Assembly: GCA_024280035.1 (NCBI GenBank)
Contig: JAJRQV010000014.1
Coordinates: forward strand, 62,001-126,000
Length of the DNA stretch: 64,000 nucleotides
Direction: 5' to 3'
DNA from: Campylobacterales bacterium
GTDB taxonomy: Bacteria; Campylobacterota; Campylobacteria; Campylobacterales; Sulfurimonadaceae
In this document: piece by piece, positions 45,686 to 56,100 of the stretch
Position numbering within the stretch: the first letter of the stretch is position 1
How the letters are laid out: each line of letters opens with the position of its first letter
Notes under the pieces: model-generated
The model's input: only the letters and a program-made list of their open reading frames with translations
Told to the model about the DNA's origin: nothing
Databases searched by the model: none
Position numbers and translations under genes: made by a program

Positions 45686-46365
45686 ATGCATATAGAACCC
45701 GGAATGGTAGATGCTGCGAAAATAGGTCTTTCGTATGCTACTGCAACAGCGGCTCTACTAGGGGTTGCAAAACTTTCATACGACAATATTAGAGATAACA
45801 ATATTGTCTCTTTTTTTATGAAGGCAATGGTTTCAACACTTTTAGTATTTACATTTTTTGAGGTTTTTCCTCATTATTCTGTTGGTGTTTCTGAAGTACA
45901 TTTAATTATGGGCTCAACACTTTTTTTACTGTTCGGAGTTGCTCCAGCCAGTATTGGTCTAGCAGTAGGGCTTTTCATTCAAGGGCTTTTCTTTGCACCT
46001 TTGATCTTCCTCAATTAGGAATGAATTTAACGTCTTTACTTGTGCCTCTTATGGGTATCGCTTATATGGCAAAGAAAATTATTCCTTCACAGACTGTATA
46101 TACGGATTTACAATACTCTCAAGTGCTAAAACTATCTTTAGCGTATCAAGGTGGAATTGTTAGTTGGGTAGCTTTTTGGGCAATTTACGGGCAAGGGTTT
46201 GGTGCTGAAAACATGGCTTCAATTCTTAGTTTTGGGTCGGCTTACATGTTAGTTGTTATTATTGAACCTTTTGCAGACTTGGCAGTTTTAGCCTTTGCTA
46301 AAGTATTAAAAGATACATTTTCGAAAACAAATCTTTTTGAAAAAAGACTTTACCAAAAAGTATAA
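45686..46365 (+). pseudogene. cbiM: Cobalt ECF-transporter substrate-specific component CbiM, frameshifted at 46000-46002
   Basis: The membrane component that captures cobalt for ECF uptake. The first frame starts MHIEPGMVDAAK with the His-2 metal ligand and runs through VGVSEVHLIMGSTLFLLFG and GLAVGLFIQGLFFAP. It is then lost at TTT (46000-46002). The second frame (to 46365) continues MNLTSLLVPLMG, VSWVAFWAIYGQGFGAENMA and VVIIEPFADLAVLAFAK. One extra T gives FAPFDLPQLGMNLT, the expected continuation of the family, and 226 residues. Neither half could function alone. No cbiN, cbiQ or cbiO is adjacent. Confidence 0.88.
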
Positions 46366-46386
46366 AAAGGAAGCCCTTCCTTTTTT
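46364..46386. terminator. Bidirectional terminator between cbiM and cbiK
   Basis: AAAAAGGAAG-CC-CTTCCTTTTTT forms a near-perfect stem with T-runs on both strands, placed right after the cbiM stop. It would end transcription of cbiM and of the converging cbiK. Confidence 0.7.
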
Positions 46387-46399
46387 GTTAACGTAATGG

Positions 46400-46427
46400 A
46401 CTAGGGCTAGTTTAGTCCTAGTTTTTT
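46400..46427 (+). terminator. Second hairpin with T-run at the 3' end of cbiK
   Basis: ACTAGGGCTA-GTT-TAGTCCTAGT (46400-46422, one G-T wobble) followed by TTTTTT. It works on the plus strand as a classical terminator; on the minus strand it covers the cbiK stop codon at 46420-46418. Confidence 0.65.
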
Positions 46428-47245
46428 ATCTCTACTTCTATATTATCTCTAAATATTTTTCTTACTTCATCTTGACCTAAAAGATTAAACTTTTGTGTGC
46501 CATCTAAAGATGGCGTAATACTACAATTACAGTATTCATTGATCTCTTCAGAAATTTCTATCATGTCTTTAAAGTAATGGTTTCCACTAACTAAGAGCAT
46601 AGGAACAACTTGAACCTTTAGATCTGGGTTGTTTAACTTACGTTCTAAAATCTTTGCCTTGATAGCATCTTTAACAGCATAAAAAGGAAATTCACCCTCT
46701 AGTGAACAGGTGAGGTTATTTTTGTTAATAACTTTTAAAAAGTCTGCTGTATAAGAAACAGACTCTAATCCACCAAGGTTTAAAACGGGCACCCCATGAA
46801 TAACATAAAGGTTGATAATGTCTTCTTTGTTTTTACGTATAGTTTCATCAAGATTCTTTAAATATAAAGAAGTCTCTTTCGTTTTGTGTAAAAGGGGATT
46901 GGTATAACGAATGTTTGCTAAAGAAAAAGTCTTAAAGCCTTTGACCATACGGATTAATACTTCATGCTCATCTGTAGGAAAAATGTTTACAGATACAACG
47001 ATGTATCTTTTATATCCTTGCATATCAACATCTGCCATGACTTGAGGAAGGTTTTTATATATTTTTCCTTCTTTGGCTAACTCTTTGATAACCATTTTTG
47101 AAGAGAAGGCGGTAAATACAGGAATACCCTCAAATTGTTCTTTGATATACTCTTCAAATTTAAAATACTTCTCTTGTTCAATAACAGAACCAAAACATGA
47201 GAGAATAATGGCAGTTTGCTTGTTATAATGTCTATATCGTTTCAT
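46418..47245 (-). CDS. cbiK: Anaerobic cobalt chelatase CbiK-like
   Basis: Inserts cobalt into sirohydrochlorin or factor II at the start of the corrin branch. The 275-residue length and the pattern match Salmonella CbiK: AIILSCFGSVIEQEK, FTAFSSKMVIKELAKEG, a conserved IHGVP region with metal His, and VPMLLVSGNHYFKDMI with the second catalytic His. The N-terminus lacks a signal peptide, so it is cytoplasmic, unlike the periplasmic CbiK-P of sulfate reducers. The C-terminal part carries an extra Cys pair (EYCNCSITP). It converges on cbiM, with two hairpins in between. Confidence 0.85.
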   Translation of the reverse strand: MKRYRHYNKQTAIILSCFGSVIEQEKYFKFEEYIKEQFEGIPVFTAFSSKMVIKELAKEGKIYKNLPQVMADVDMQGYKRYIVVSVNIFPTDEHEVLIRMVKGFKTFSLANIRYTNPLLHKTKETSLYLKNLDETIRKNKEDIINLYVIHGVPVLNLGGLESVSYTADFLKVINKNNLTCSLEGEFPFYAVKDAIKAKILERKLNNPDLKVQVVPMLLVSGNHYFKDMIEISEEINEYCNCSITPSLDGTQKFNLLGQDEVRKIFRDNIEVEIKN

Positions 47246-47290
47246 ATAAATCCAATAAATTAATAATTTTAGAAATTATAAAGAGTTAAC

Positions 47291-48544
47291 TTGAGAAAAG
47301 CATTAGTTATATCAGCAATCGCATCAAACCAAGGAAAAACTTTGCTTACAATGGCACTTTTGAGTCATTTTAAAAAAAGAGTACGTCCTTTTAAGTGTGG
47401 ACCAGACTTTATAGACCCTCAATTTCATGAAAAAATTGCTAAGACACCTTCTGTGAACTTAGATGCTTTTATGCTTAATGAAGAGCAATTAAAATGGACC
47501 TTTGATAAATATTCTGACAAAGAAGTTAGTATTTGTGAAGGGGTAATGGGTTTTTATGATGGTATGGATAAGGGCTCATCTGCTTATGATGTAGCAAAGA
47601 TTTTAAATATTGCTACGCTTCTTCTCTTAGATGCAGGGGGGAGTTATATTACGATTGCTGCGGTCTTAAAAGGTTTACTAGACTTTAGACAAGATCATAC
47701 AATCAAGGCAGTGGTTTTAAACAGGGTCTCTTCTGATATGCATTTTATTTTGGTGAAAAAACATATAGAAAAAGAGTGTAAAAACATAGTGGTTGTAGGC
47801 TGGATAGAAAAAGATTTACCTTCTATCTCTTCTCGTCACTTGGGTCTTGATTTAGAAGAACTTGAAGTAAAAGACCTGGATACGATAGCAAGAGATGTAT
47901 TAAAAAATATAGATATGAAAAGTCTTGAAGTTCTGATGAATATTTCTAGTGAAAAAGTTGAAAACTATCCTTTTAAACCTATTATTAAAAAGAATGAAGT
48001 TTGTGTTGTCGTCAAAGATATTAACTTTTCTTTTATCTATTTTGATAATATTAATTATTTAAAAGAGCTGTACAAAGAGCTTATATTTATAGATGCAAGC
48101 AAAGATGAAGAAATACCAAAAAAGGCAGATATAGTGATTATTGGGGGTGGTTATGTGGAAACAGATGAAGCCTATGCACGACTCAAAAATTCTTTGAAGT
48201 TTAAAGAGTCTTTATGTGCTCATGCTGAAAAAGGAAAACAGATATATGCTGAATGTGCAGGTCTCATTTATCTTGGAAAGTCTATTGATGAAAAACAGAT
48301 GAGTGGTATTTTAGATATTGAATTTTCGCTGGGTACGAAAAGAGAAAGATTGGGATACTATTATGGATTAAATTTTGAAACACAGGTGGTGACTAAAGGG
48401 CATGCCTTTCATTACTCTTATGTAAGTAAAGCACCTAAGGGAAATATGGGTCTTTATAAAAACTCTCAAAAGATGATAAAAGAGGGTGGTTGGAAACAAG
48501 GTGCGATTATAGGCACCTATTTACACTCTATGTGGAGGGTCTAA
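47291..48544 (+). CDS. cbiA: Cobyrinate a,c-diamide synthase
   Basis: A 417-residue ATP- and glutamine-dependent amidase. It begins at TTG 47291 (MRKALVISAIASNQGKTLLT) with an intact P-loop Q-G-K-T. Then follow CGPDFIDPQFHEKI, VSICEGVMGFYDGM and LLLLDAGGSYITIAAVLKGL. The C-terminal GATase domain has KQIYAECAGLIYLGKS with the catalytic Cys, and KGHAFHYSYVSKAP with the conserved His/Tyr. It is preceded by 45 bases from the divergent cbiK. Together with CbiP it does all six amidations; here CbiA is intact while CbiP is broken. Confidence 0.92.
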   Translation: MRKALVISAIASNQGKTLLTMALLSHFKKRVRPFKCGPDFIDPQFHEKIAKTPSVNLDAFMLNEEQLKWTFDKYSDKEVSICEGVMGFYDGMDKGSSAYDVAKILNIATLLLLDAGGSYITIAAVLKGLLDFRQDHTIKAVVLNRVSSDMHFILVKKHIEKECKNIVVVGWIEKDLPSISSRHLGLDLEELEVKDLDTIARDVLKNIDMKSLEVLMNISSEKVENYPFKPIIKKNEVCVVVKDINFSFIYFDNINYLKELYKELIFIDASKDEEIPKKADIVIIGGGYVETDEAYARLKNSLKFKESLCAHAEKGKQIYAECAGLIYLGKSIDEKQMSGILDIEFSLGTKRERLGYYYGLNFETQVVTKGHAFHYSYVSKAPKGNMGLYKNSQKMIKEGGWKQGAIIGTYLHSMWRV

Positions 48545-48545
48545 G

Positions 48546-48770
48546 ATGTGTGCTTTTTATGATGATGAACAAAAGATTAAAAAAGGTGATACCGCCGTAT
48601 ATAAAAATAGACGTATTTTAATTGTTTCGGCAAAACATATTACTCAAAACAAGACTATGGACATAGCTTATGTACTTGAGGAAGAGAAGGGTGAATCACA
48701 TAGTATTAATTTACCTTATAAAACATCTGGTTATGGATTACGCTTATTGCACAGGGCTTGTATGAATTAA
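48546..48770 (+). CDS. Small hypothetical protein
   Basis: A 74-residue product beginning MCAFYDDEQKIKKGDTAVYK and ending LLHRACMN, with strands such as NRRILIVSAKHI and MDIAYVLEEEKGES. It starts one base after the cbiA stop, so it is co-transcribed. The MC start recalls small metal-chaperone proteins, but the body does not match the CooT pattern, so no assignment is made. AAGATG provides only a weak ribosome site. Confidence 0.5.
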   Translation: MCAFYDDEQKIKKGDTAVYKNRRILIVSAKHITQNKTMDIAYVLEEEKGESHSINLPYKTSGYGLRLLHRACMN

Positions 48771-48841
48771 CATTTTTGTAACAATAAAACAATAAAGTTA
48801 TAATATATATTTTATATTAGATTGATTTTAAGTTTATTCCT

Positions 48842-49612
48842 ATGAGACAAAAAAACAAGATACCTTCTCTTTTTATAAGTATTCTCCTTATACTAGTAGT
48901 CATTGAAGTGTCTGCAGTTTATTATGCTCCTGTACAAAAGCATTCCCAAAAAGCTGCTGCAAAATCTAAAACAATTTCCTTAAGCCTTGCGAGTTATAAA
49001 AAGGTTACGCAGGTAGAACCAAAACCCGTTCAAAAACCTAAAAAAGTGCAAAAACCTTTACCTACTCCCCAACAAAAATCTACTGTAAGACCTAAGCCAA
49101 AGGTTCAAGTAAAACCAAAAGCTATTGCTAAGGTTGAGCCTAAGAAGGTTCCTGAACCCGTAATAGAACCTATTGTTCAAGAGACACAAGAAGTGGTACA
49201 AGAGAGTAGTGATAAACCCATACCCCCTGTTGTAGAACCTGTGTCCCCCAGTACACCCACCGCTCCAAGTGTAGCTGAACAATCTGCTCAACGCGTGGAA
49301 CTTGCAAAAATTGACAGTATTAAAGCGGCCTACTTAAAAGAGATACGCGATATGATTGAGTCAAATAAACATTATCCTAGAGTTGCTAGAAGAATGCATT
49401 TAACGGGTATTGTAAAAATTCAATTTGCTATATTAAAAGAGGGTACGATTTGTAATATTGAAATTACTCAAAGATGTAAACATAAAAGATTGAATAGAGC
49501 AGCAAAAAAGACACTAGAAAAAATTGAAAGTTTTAAACCACTTCCAAGTGTTTTTACATCAGGAAACTTGGTACTGAATGTACCTATAAGTTATGTGTTA
49601 ACAACAAATTAA
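48842..49612 (+). CDS. tonB: TonB energy transducer
   Basis: A 256-residue TonB-family protein. One N-terminal anchor (LFISILLILVVIEVSAVYYA) is followed by a ~120-residue Pro/Lys-rich periplasmic spacer (repeats of KPKKVQKPLP and EPKKVPEPV type). The C-terminal TonB domain comes last: YPRVARRMHLTGIVKIQFAI, then FKPLPSVFTSGNLVLNVPIS. The Cys pair near LKEGTICNIEITQRCKHKR is unusual for TonB. It would transmit energy from ExbB/ExbD to the receptor, encoded nearby at 57837-60017. Next gene: exbB, 13 bases on. Confidence 0.9.
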   Translation: MRQKNKIPSLFISILLILVVIEVSAVYYAPVQKHSQKAAAKSKTISLSLASYKKVTQVEPKPVQKPKKVQKPLPTPQQKSTVRPKPKVQVKPKAIAKVEPKKVPEPVIEPIVQETQEVVQESSDKPIPPVVEPVSPSTPTAPSVAEQSAQRVELAKIDSIKAAYLKEIRDMIESNKHYPRVARRMHLTGIVKIQFAILKEGTICNIEITQRCKHKRLNRAAKKTLEKIESFKPLPSVFTSGNLVLNVPISYVLTTN

Positions 49613-49624
49613 AAAGGCAGGGTA

Positions 49625-50152
49625 ATGAGTTTATTAGGATATATTGAGGCGGGTGGGGTTATTATGGAAATATTAATCGTTATGAATACCATAGGTATAG
49701 CGCTTATGCTTACAAAGATTATTCAATACTGGTTATATAAAAGAAAAACAAACGAACATGCAAAAGCTATTACGGAAGATTTTTCTTCTATTTTTTCTGA
49801 AAAAAATGATTCGGTTATGATGCTGGTTAAAGACCTTCTGCAAAGCCGTTTACGACATCTAGAAAAAGGAATGCCAACCATTAAAATAATAGCAACTACG
49901 GCAACACTTTTTGGTTTATTAGGAACAGTGGTCGGTATTTTGATGTCTTTTGAAGGGATTGCTGAAGTGGGTATGGGTGATCCCGCGGTGTTTGCTAATG
50001 GGATATCAATGGCACTTGTTACGACAGTAGGAGGTATTATTGTAGCAATTACACATACCATCGGATATAATTACATTATTGCGTACTTAGATGATATTGA
50101 AGCGCATCTTGAAGAAGAGCTTTTGATAAATTTTTATGGTAACAAGCAATGA
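49625..50152 (+). CDS. exbB: ExbB (MotA/TolQ/ExbB proton-channel family)
   Basis: A 175-residue proton-channel subunit with three membrane segments (VIMEILIVMNTIGIALML, IIATTATLFGLLGTVVGILM, ANGISMALVTTVGGIIVAIT). The conserved cytoplasmic and channel residues are in TLFGLLGTVVGI and MALVTTVGGI. It overlaps exbD by 4 bases. Together with exbD and tonB it forms the proton-motive-force motor at the inner membrane. Confidence 0.92.
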   Translation: MSLLGYIEAGGVIMEILIVMNTIGIALMLTKIIQYWLYKRKTNEHAKAITEDFSSIFSEKNDSVMMLVKDLLQSRLRHLEKGMPTIKIIATTATLFGLLGTVVGILMSFEGIAEVGMGDPAVFANGISMALVTTVGGIIVAITHTIGYNYIIAYLDDIEAHLEEELLINFYGNKQ

Positions 50153-50535
50153 AAAGACGTGAATCGCTTACGCTAGATATGACACCTCTCGTAGATGTCG
50201 TTTTTTTACTGCTTATCTTTTTCCTTGTTACCTCTGTTTTTAAGAATGAAGAACTTGCTCTTTTATTAAACCTTCCAGCGGGGACAGAAGGTGCAAAAGT
50301 TATTAATGATAAAGAGATGATTATTGAGTTGAACAAAGAAGAAATAGCGATAAATAAAAATATTTTGAGCTTCAAAGCGTTAGATGTGAAGTCGGCAACG
50401 TTTAGTGGTAAGGATCATCCTATCACAGTAAGAATAGATGAGCATGTTGAATACAGACGTGTTATTAAACTTTTTAATTTATTAGAAAAACATGATTTGC
50501 AAAACTTACAACTCATAGAAGAATCCAAAAAATAA
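50149..50535 (+). CDS. exbD: ExbD (biopolymer transport protein)
   Basis: A 128-residue subunit with the N-terminal membrane segment TPLVDVVFLLLIFFLVTSVF, which includes the essential membrane Asp (LDMTPLVDVVFLL). A periplasmic domain with FSGKDHPITVRIDEHVEYRR follows. The layout is complete for the TolR/ExbD family. The TolC-family gene follows with a gap of one base. Confidence 0.92.
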   Translation: MKRRESLTLDMTPLVDVVFLLLIFFLVTSVFKNEELALLLNLPAGTEGAKVINDKEMIIELNKEEIAINKNILSFKALDVKSATFSGKDHPITVRIDEHVEYRRVIKLFNLLEKHDLQNLQLIEESKK

Positions 50536-50536
50536 A

Positions 50537-51937
50537 TTGATAAACTTTAGGGGGATTGATATAAGAACTAATACTTTATACCAGATAGTTTTACATTTTT
50601 TTATTGTTATATTTTTAATATCATGTGCCTCTTATAAGCCTATGGAAAAAGAACCTCTTCTTAATGAACAAAACCTTAGTTTAGATACAAAATCTCAAAC
50701 ATGGTGGAAAGATTTTAATAACTCCAAGCTTAATACCCTTATGCAAGAGGCTTTAGATAAAAACCTTGATCTTCTTGCTGCACAAAGTAGAATTAAACAA
50801 GCTTCTTACTCATTGATTATAGCCGAAGCCCTTAAATACCCTGACCTGGGACTCTCTTTGGGTGCATCTTATACAGTAAATCATTTTGAAAATAAAACGA
50901 TAGAGTCAAATGATATAACGGGTTCACTTGAAGCGAGTTATGAAGTTGATTTATGGGGCCGCATTGCCTCACTTAATGAGGCAACCATACATGAATACAA
51001 ACAAAAAGAATTTGACTACCAAAGTATACAGGTTATGCTTTCCTCGAGTCTTGTTACCAATTGGTATGACCTTGCGTATACCTTTGAGAGTGAGAAACTC
51101 TTAAAAAAACGTATTGTCTTGAGTCAGAAGGAGATAGAACTTTTAAAAAGAAGATATCAGGTTCAAAGAGCAAAAATTGTAGATTTACTTTCTCAAGAAA
51201 GTACACTGAAACAGCTTGAGTTAGACTTAACAAGTCTAAGGTTTCAAAAACATGCATACAAGAATGCACTTTTCTCGCTTATGTCAAAAAGTCCAGAAGA
51301 TTCTAGCCTTTTTGAAGGGCTTAGTCTTCCCGTAAATATATTGACACCTTCGCTTATTGTACCTTCGGATGCCTTACTTAAAAGACCAGATATTCGTGCT
51401 GCTTATGAAACACTAAAAGCTCAAGATGCTAAGTCAGCGGCTGCTGTATCTGCTCAATATCCAAGATTTTCTTTAAGTGCTTCTATTCAACAAAATGATA
51501 TGAGTTTTAATAACCTTTTTGACCTTTGGTACACCCGTCTGGCAGTTTCTATGTTTACGCCTTTGTTTGATGCAGGTGTCTTAAAAGCGGAAGCGAAGAC
51601 AGCACTGGAAAAACGAAGAGAACTCTTATTGAACTTGAAACAACTGTTTATTAATGCATCGGTAGAAGTAAGTAATGCCTTAAAAGATATACAGACGCAA
51701 AAAAGGAATTATCTACTTGTAAAAGAGCAGTTAATTATAGATGAAAAAAAAGAAGCCAGTTATCATATGTATTATTTGTATGGAACGGAAGACTTTAAAC
51801 GTTACCTTGACTCAAAGATTGCCTTGTATCTTACACAAGAAAGAGAAATAAAAATACGTCTCAACCTGATAAAAGCTTATGTGACACTCTACCGTGTCAC
51901 TTCATCAGCATGGTCAGATATGAAGGAAAAAACATGA
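50537..51937 (+). CDS. Outer-membrane efflux lipoprotein (TolC/NodT type)
   Basis: A 466-residue outer-membrane channel of the NodT subfamily. A TTG start gives a signal peptide with the lipobox FLISCASY, and WWKDFNNSKLNTLMQEALDK opens the mature domain. LEASYEVDLWGRIASLNEAT and PDIRAAYETLKAQDAKSAAA are the two halves of the repeated coiled-coil/barrel region. It is the third component of the RND pump encoded next, whose MFP gene starts inside its stop (ATGA). Substrate unknown. Confidence 0.85.
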   Translation: MINFRGIDIRTNTLYQIVLHFFIVIFLISCASYKPMEKEPLLNEQNLSLDTKSQTWWKDFNNSKLNTLMQEALDKNLDLLAAQSRIKQASYSLIIAEALKYPDLGLSLGASYTVNHFENKTIESNDITGSLEASYEVDLWGRIASLNEATIHEYKQKEFDYQSIQVMLSSSLVTNWYDLAYTFESEKLLKKRIVLSQKEIELLKRRYQVQRAKIVDLLSQESTLKQLELDLTSLRFQKHAYKNALFSLMSKSPEDSSLFEGLSLPVNILTPSLIVPSDALLKRPDIRAAYETLKAQDAKSAAAVSAQYPRFSLSASIQQNDMSFNNLFDLWYTRLAVSMFTPLFDAGVLKAEAKTALEKRRELLLNLKQLFINASVEVSNALKDIQTQKRNYLLVKEQLIIDEKKEASYHMYYLYGTEDFKRYLDSKIALYLTQEREIKIRLNLIKAYVTLYRVTSSAWSDMKEKT

Positions 51938-53157
51938 AAAATAATCTTTTACCACTGTTGATTGCAGTAAGTGTACTTCTTGGTGGTACTTATTTGTCTT
52001 ATACCTGGCTGACCAATAAACCAAAGGCATATAAAAAACATCGTAAAACTGGAATGTTAGCACCATTAGTAGAAGTGATAAAACCTAAAAAAATTGATAC
52101 ATCTGCGTATATAGAGACTTATGGTACGGTTATTCCTTTTCGTACACAAACCCTTTCGTCTCGTGTCTCTTCACAAATCATTCGTCTTTTACCAAACCTT
52201 ATTCCCGGCAGTATAATTAAAAAAGGGGAACTGCTTGTTGAGCTTGACCCTACGGATTATATTTTAGCGCTCAAAGAGAAAGAATCGGGTCTTGCTGCGG
52301 TAAAATTACTTCTTGAAACTGAGATACAAAACCAAAAGAGTGCTGTCTTTGAGTTCTCTATGATGGAAAATAACATCAGTGAAAGTGAAAAAAACTATCT
52401 TCTTCGATATCCTCATATTGAAGCCGCAAAAGCTAGTGTTCAAGCCCAAGAAGCAGCCTATTCAAAAGCAAAAGTAGACTTAAAAAGATGTAAAATATAT
52501 GCTCCATTTGATGCAGTTGTACTGGATGTTATGACAGCGTCGGGTGATACAGTCAGCTCTTCAAGTGCCCTCGCTACACTAGCTAGAGCTGAAACATTTT
52601 GGATTCGTGTTGCCCTTTCTCCACGGATGTTAGAAGGTCTAAATATTCCTGAATATAATGCAAAAGAAGGTTCAAGGGTATCTATCCGTCATGATTTTTG
52701 GCATAAAGATATTCCTTCTATTGAAGGATGGGTACAAAGTGTTGAAAAGATGGTGGATGACAGCAGTAAGATGGCTTATGTGCTTATTCAAGTCAATGAT
52801 CCTCTGTTCTTAAAAAAAGAAGCCCTGACGCAAAAACCACTTTTTCTTAATGAATTTGTTCATCTGGATATACAAGGGAAAATTTTAGAAGATGTTTTAA
52901 AAGTTCCTTCAAGTGCTTTACGAAGTAATGACAGTATGTGGATTTTAACAAAAGAGAAAACACTGCATATCAAAAAAGTAAGAAAATTATGGCATGAAGA
53001 GAAAGCTTTTTATATTCATGCTTCAAGTTTAAGTGAAGATGAATATATTATAACGACCATTATAGAAGCTCCGGTTGAAGGTATGCTCTTACGTAGTACT
53101 CAAGATAAAAAACCTTTAAAAAACCATAAAAAATGGCAAAAAAAAGAGACTAAATGA
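51934..53157 (+). CDS. RND efflux membrane-fusion protein
   Basis: A 407-residue periplasmic adaptor. It has an N-terminal anchor (LLPLLIAVSVLLGGTYLSY) and the barrel-sandwich half motifs TYGTVIPFRTQTLSSRVSSQ and GELLVELDPTDYILAL. A helical hairpin rich in Ala/Glu/Lys is followed by the second lipoyl half YAPFDAVVLDVMTASGDTVS, and the beta barrel. ATG 51934 (AAGGAAA upstream) is preferred to the more distal ATG at 51910. It lies between the TolC-type and pump genes with 4-base overlaps on both sides. Confidence 0.87.
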   Translation: MKNNLLPLLIAVSVLLGGTYLSYTWLTNKPKAYKKHRKTGMLAPLVEVIKPKKIDTSAYIETYGTVIPFRTQTLSSRVSSQIIRLLPNLIPGSIIKKGELLVELDPTDYILALKEKESGLAAVKLLLETEIQNQKSAVFEFSMMENNISESEKNYLLRYPHIEAAKASVQAQEAAYSKAKVDLKRCKIYAPFDAVVLDVMTASGDTVSSSSALATLARAETFWIRVALSPRMLEGLNIPEYNAKEGSRVSIRHDFWHKDIPSIEGWVQSVEKMVDDSSKMAYVLIQVNDPLFLKKEALTQKPLFLNEFVHLDIQGKILEDVLKVPSSALRSNDSMWILTKEKTLHIKKVRKLWHEEKAFYIHASSLSEDEYIITTIIEAPVEGMLLRSTQDKKPLKNHKKWQKKETK

Positions 53158-56100
53158 AAGATTTAAAAGTTTTTCGTGGGGGTCCTCTTGCTTGGATGGC
53201 ATCACATCCTGTAGCTGCAAACCTTCTTATGATCGTTGCCTTAGTGGGGGGAATCTTAATGATGGGGTATCTTCGTCAAGAAGTATATCCTGATTTTGAG
53301 CATGATGAGATTCGTGTTAGTGTCTCTTATCCAGGTGCCAGTCCTCAAGAGATAGAAGATGGGGTTATACTCCCTGTAGAAGAAGCTATGAGTGGTGTAG
53401 ATGGTATTAAAAAGTTTACTTCCACTGCTTCAGAAGGCAGTGGAAATGTAAATATTGAAGCAAGAAAAGGTCATGACCTCCAGCTTTTGCAAAATGATGT
53501 ACAAAATGCTATTAATCGTATTCGAACCTTTCCTTCTGATATTGAACGTCCCAAGGTAACGCTTAGAAGTTATGAGAGACAGACCATGTCTTTGGTCCTT
53601 TATGGTGAGAAGGACAGACTTATATTATATAAACTGGCTACGAGGTTTAAACATGCGCTTTTACAACACTCAGAGATTTCAAAGGTTGACTTGTATGGTG
53701 TATCTGCCTTACAGTACAGTATCGAGATAGATGAAGAGAAACTAAGAAAATATTCTATATCTCTTGAAGAAGTTTCAAGACGTATTAATACAGACAGTCT
53801 TGACTTACCTGCAGGAAGTATTAAAACCAGTAATCAAGAAATTCTTGTTCGTTTACATCAACGTAGGGAGTCTATTGAGTCTTTTAGTAAAGTACCTATA
53901 ATCACGACAAAAACAGGAAGTATTATTCGGCTGGAAGATATGGCTAGTATTCGTGAGAACTTTGAAAATGAAGATTATTTTGCTTTGTATAATGGAAAAC
54001 CCGCCCTTCGTATAGCTATTCGTAATCCTCAAGAAAGCTCTCCCATTTCTATCTCTAAAATTGTAAAACAAGAGATACAAAACTATAAGGCGACACTTCC
54101 TTCAGAAATTGGTATAAATATACTTACGAATGAGGCAGAAGTTTTTGAAGAGAGGGTCAGTTTACTCTTAAAAAACAGTGTAATGGGATTACTTATTGTC
54201 CTTTTTTCGCTCTCTCTATTTTTAGAAATACGCCTTGCTTTTTGGGTGATGATGGGTATTCCTATCTCTTTTATGGGAGCATTTTTCCTTTTTCCTTTTG
54301 TTGATGTTTCTATTAGTATGGTTTCTCTTTTTGCATTTATAATTGCCTTGGGTATTGTGGTTGATGATGCGATTATTATGGGTGAAAATATTTATCATTA
54401 TAGAGAACGGGGCCTTTCTCCCATGGATGCAGCTATTAAAGGGGCAAAAGAGATGGCAGTGCCTATCACCTTTGCGATTCTTACTAATATTGTTGCTTTT
54501 ATGCCAATTTATTTTATTCCGGGGACAACGGGTAAAATTTTTCAGGTTATTCCAGTTGTTGTAATTACGATATTTTTGGTATCTTGGATTGAGTCTGTTT
54601 TTATACTTCCGGCACATTTAGCTAAGGTTAAAAAAGGGGTTGGTAACCCTTTTATTGCATATATACATATTTATCAGCAGAAATTTAGCCGTGCATTTAG
54701 GGCTTGGATACGTTTCTCTTTTGCTCCATTTTTAAACCTTGTGCTTAAACACAGATACCTTTTGATGCTCATTTCTATCTCTTTACTTGTGCTTACGATT
54801 AGTTACGCAGCAAGTGGGCGTATGGGTATGCAGATTTTTCCACGAACCCCTTCGTCTTATGCTCAGGCTATTATTAAGATGCCTTTTGGAACCCCTGCAG
54901 ATGTTACGAAAAAGATGGTTCAAAAAATTCTTGATTCTGCGCATAAGGTTGAAGATGAGAAAGGTATACGTGAGTACATAAAAGGAAGTTATGCTCGAAT
55001 AGGTCGAGAAGGTACACATGAAGGGCTTATTCGTATCTACCTTCCTCCTGCATCTGTTCGAGATAAGGTCTTGTCTAATGCTGACTTTGTTCAACTCTGG
55101 CGTAAAAATACAGGTGAAATTCCAGGGGCAGACTTACTTCAGTTCTCAGCTTATGCTGGGGGTCCGGGTCATGGTTCTGCACTCTCCTTAGAGATTAGTC
55201 ATACGGACTTAAATGTTTTAAAAGAAGCCAGTAAGTATATTGCAGATGAACTGCATGCTTATGCTGAGTTGTACGATATTAATGATGGTTTTGAAGAGGG
55301 GAAATCACAAATAAACTTTAGCCTTAAACCTCTTGCATATTCGCTTGGTTTTGATGCAAGAAGTATCTCTAGAGAAGTTCGTGCTGCCTTTTATGGTTCC
55401 GAGTCTCAAAGAATTTTAGTAGGTAATAATGAGGTCAAGGTAATGGTTAGACTACCTAAGCCACGAAGAGAATCTCTTGAGACCCTTTACCGTTTACGAC
55501 TTTTTAGTAATGATGGAAAAGAAGTTGCCCTGATGGATCTTATTAATTTACAATGGGGACATGCTTATACACAGATACAAAGAGTTAATGGCAAACGGGT
55601 GATTACGATAGAAGCTAATATTCGTCCTCGAAGTAAGGCATTAGAAATAATGAATGACATGCAGGTCTCTTTTTTACCCGAATCGAAAGAGCGTTTTGTT
55701 GGTTTGAGTTACAGTTTTGAGGGAGACCAAACAGAAATCAGAGAAAGTCTTGGGGTACTAAAAACAACTTTTATTATGGCTATTTTTGCAATTTATGCGC
55801 TTTTGGCTATTCCTTTTAGAAGTTATCTTCAGCCTCTTATTGTGATGGCAGGGATTCCTTTTGGGATTATTGGTGCACTTATTGGACATTTGATTATGGG
55901 TTACAGTTTAAGTGTGGTAAGTATGTTTGGTATTGTCGCCTTAAGTGGGATTGTTGTTAATGATGCACTTATTTTAGTGGACTTTGCTAACCGTTACCGA
56001 AAAAAGGTGAATGCCTCTGCCTTAAAAACCGTAAAAGAAGCAGCCATTCAACGTTTCAGACCTATCTTACTTACAACGGTTACGACCTTTGGTGGGCTGA

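Noticed and set aside
48546-48770. CooT-type nickel chaperone
   Set aside because: Only the MC start matches; the remaining sequence does not follow the CooT pattern.
54222-54617. Antisense frame of 131 codons in the RND pump gene
   Set aside because: Its Asn/Lys/Arg/His-rich composition reflects the complement of membrane-helix codons.
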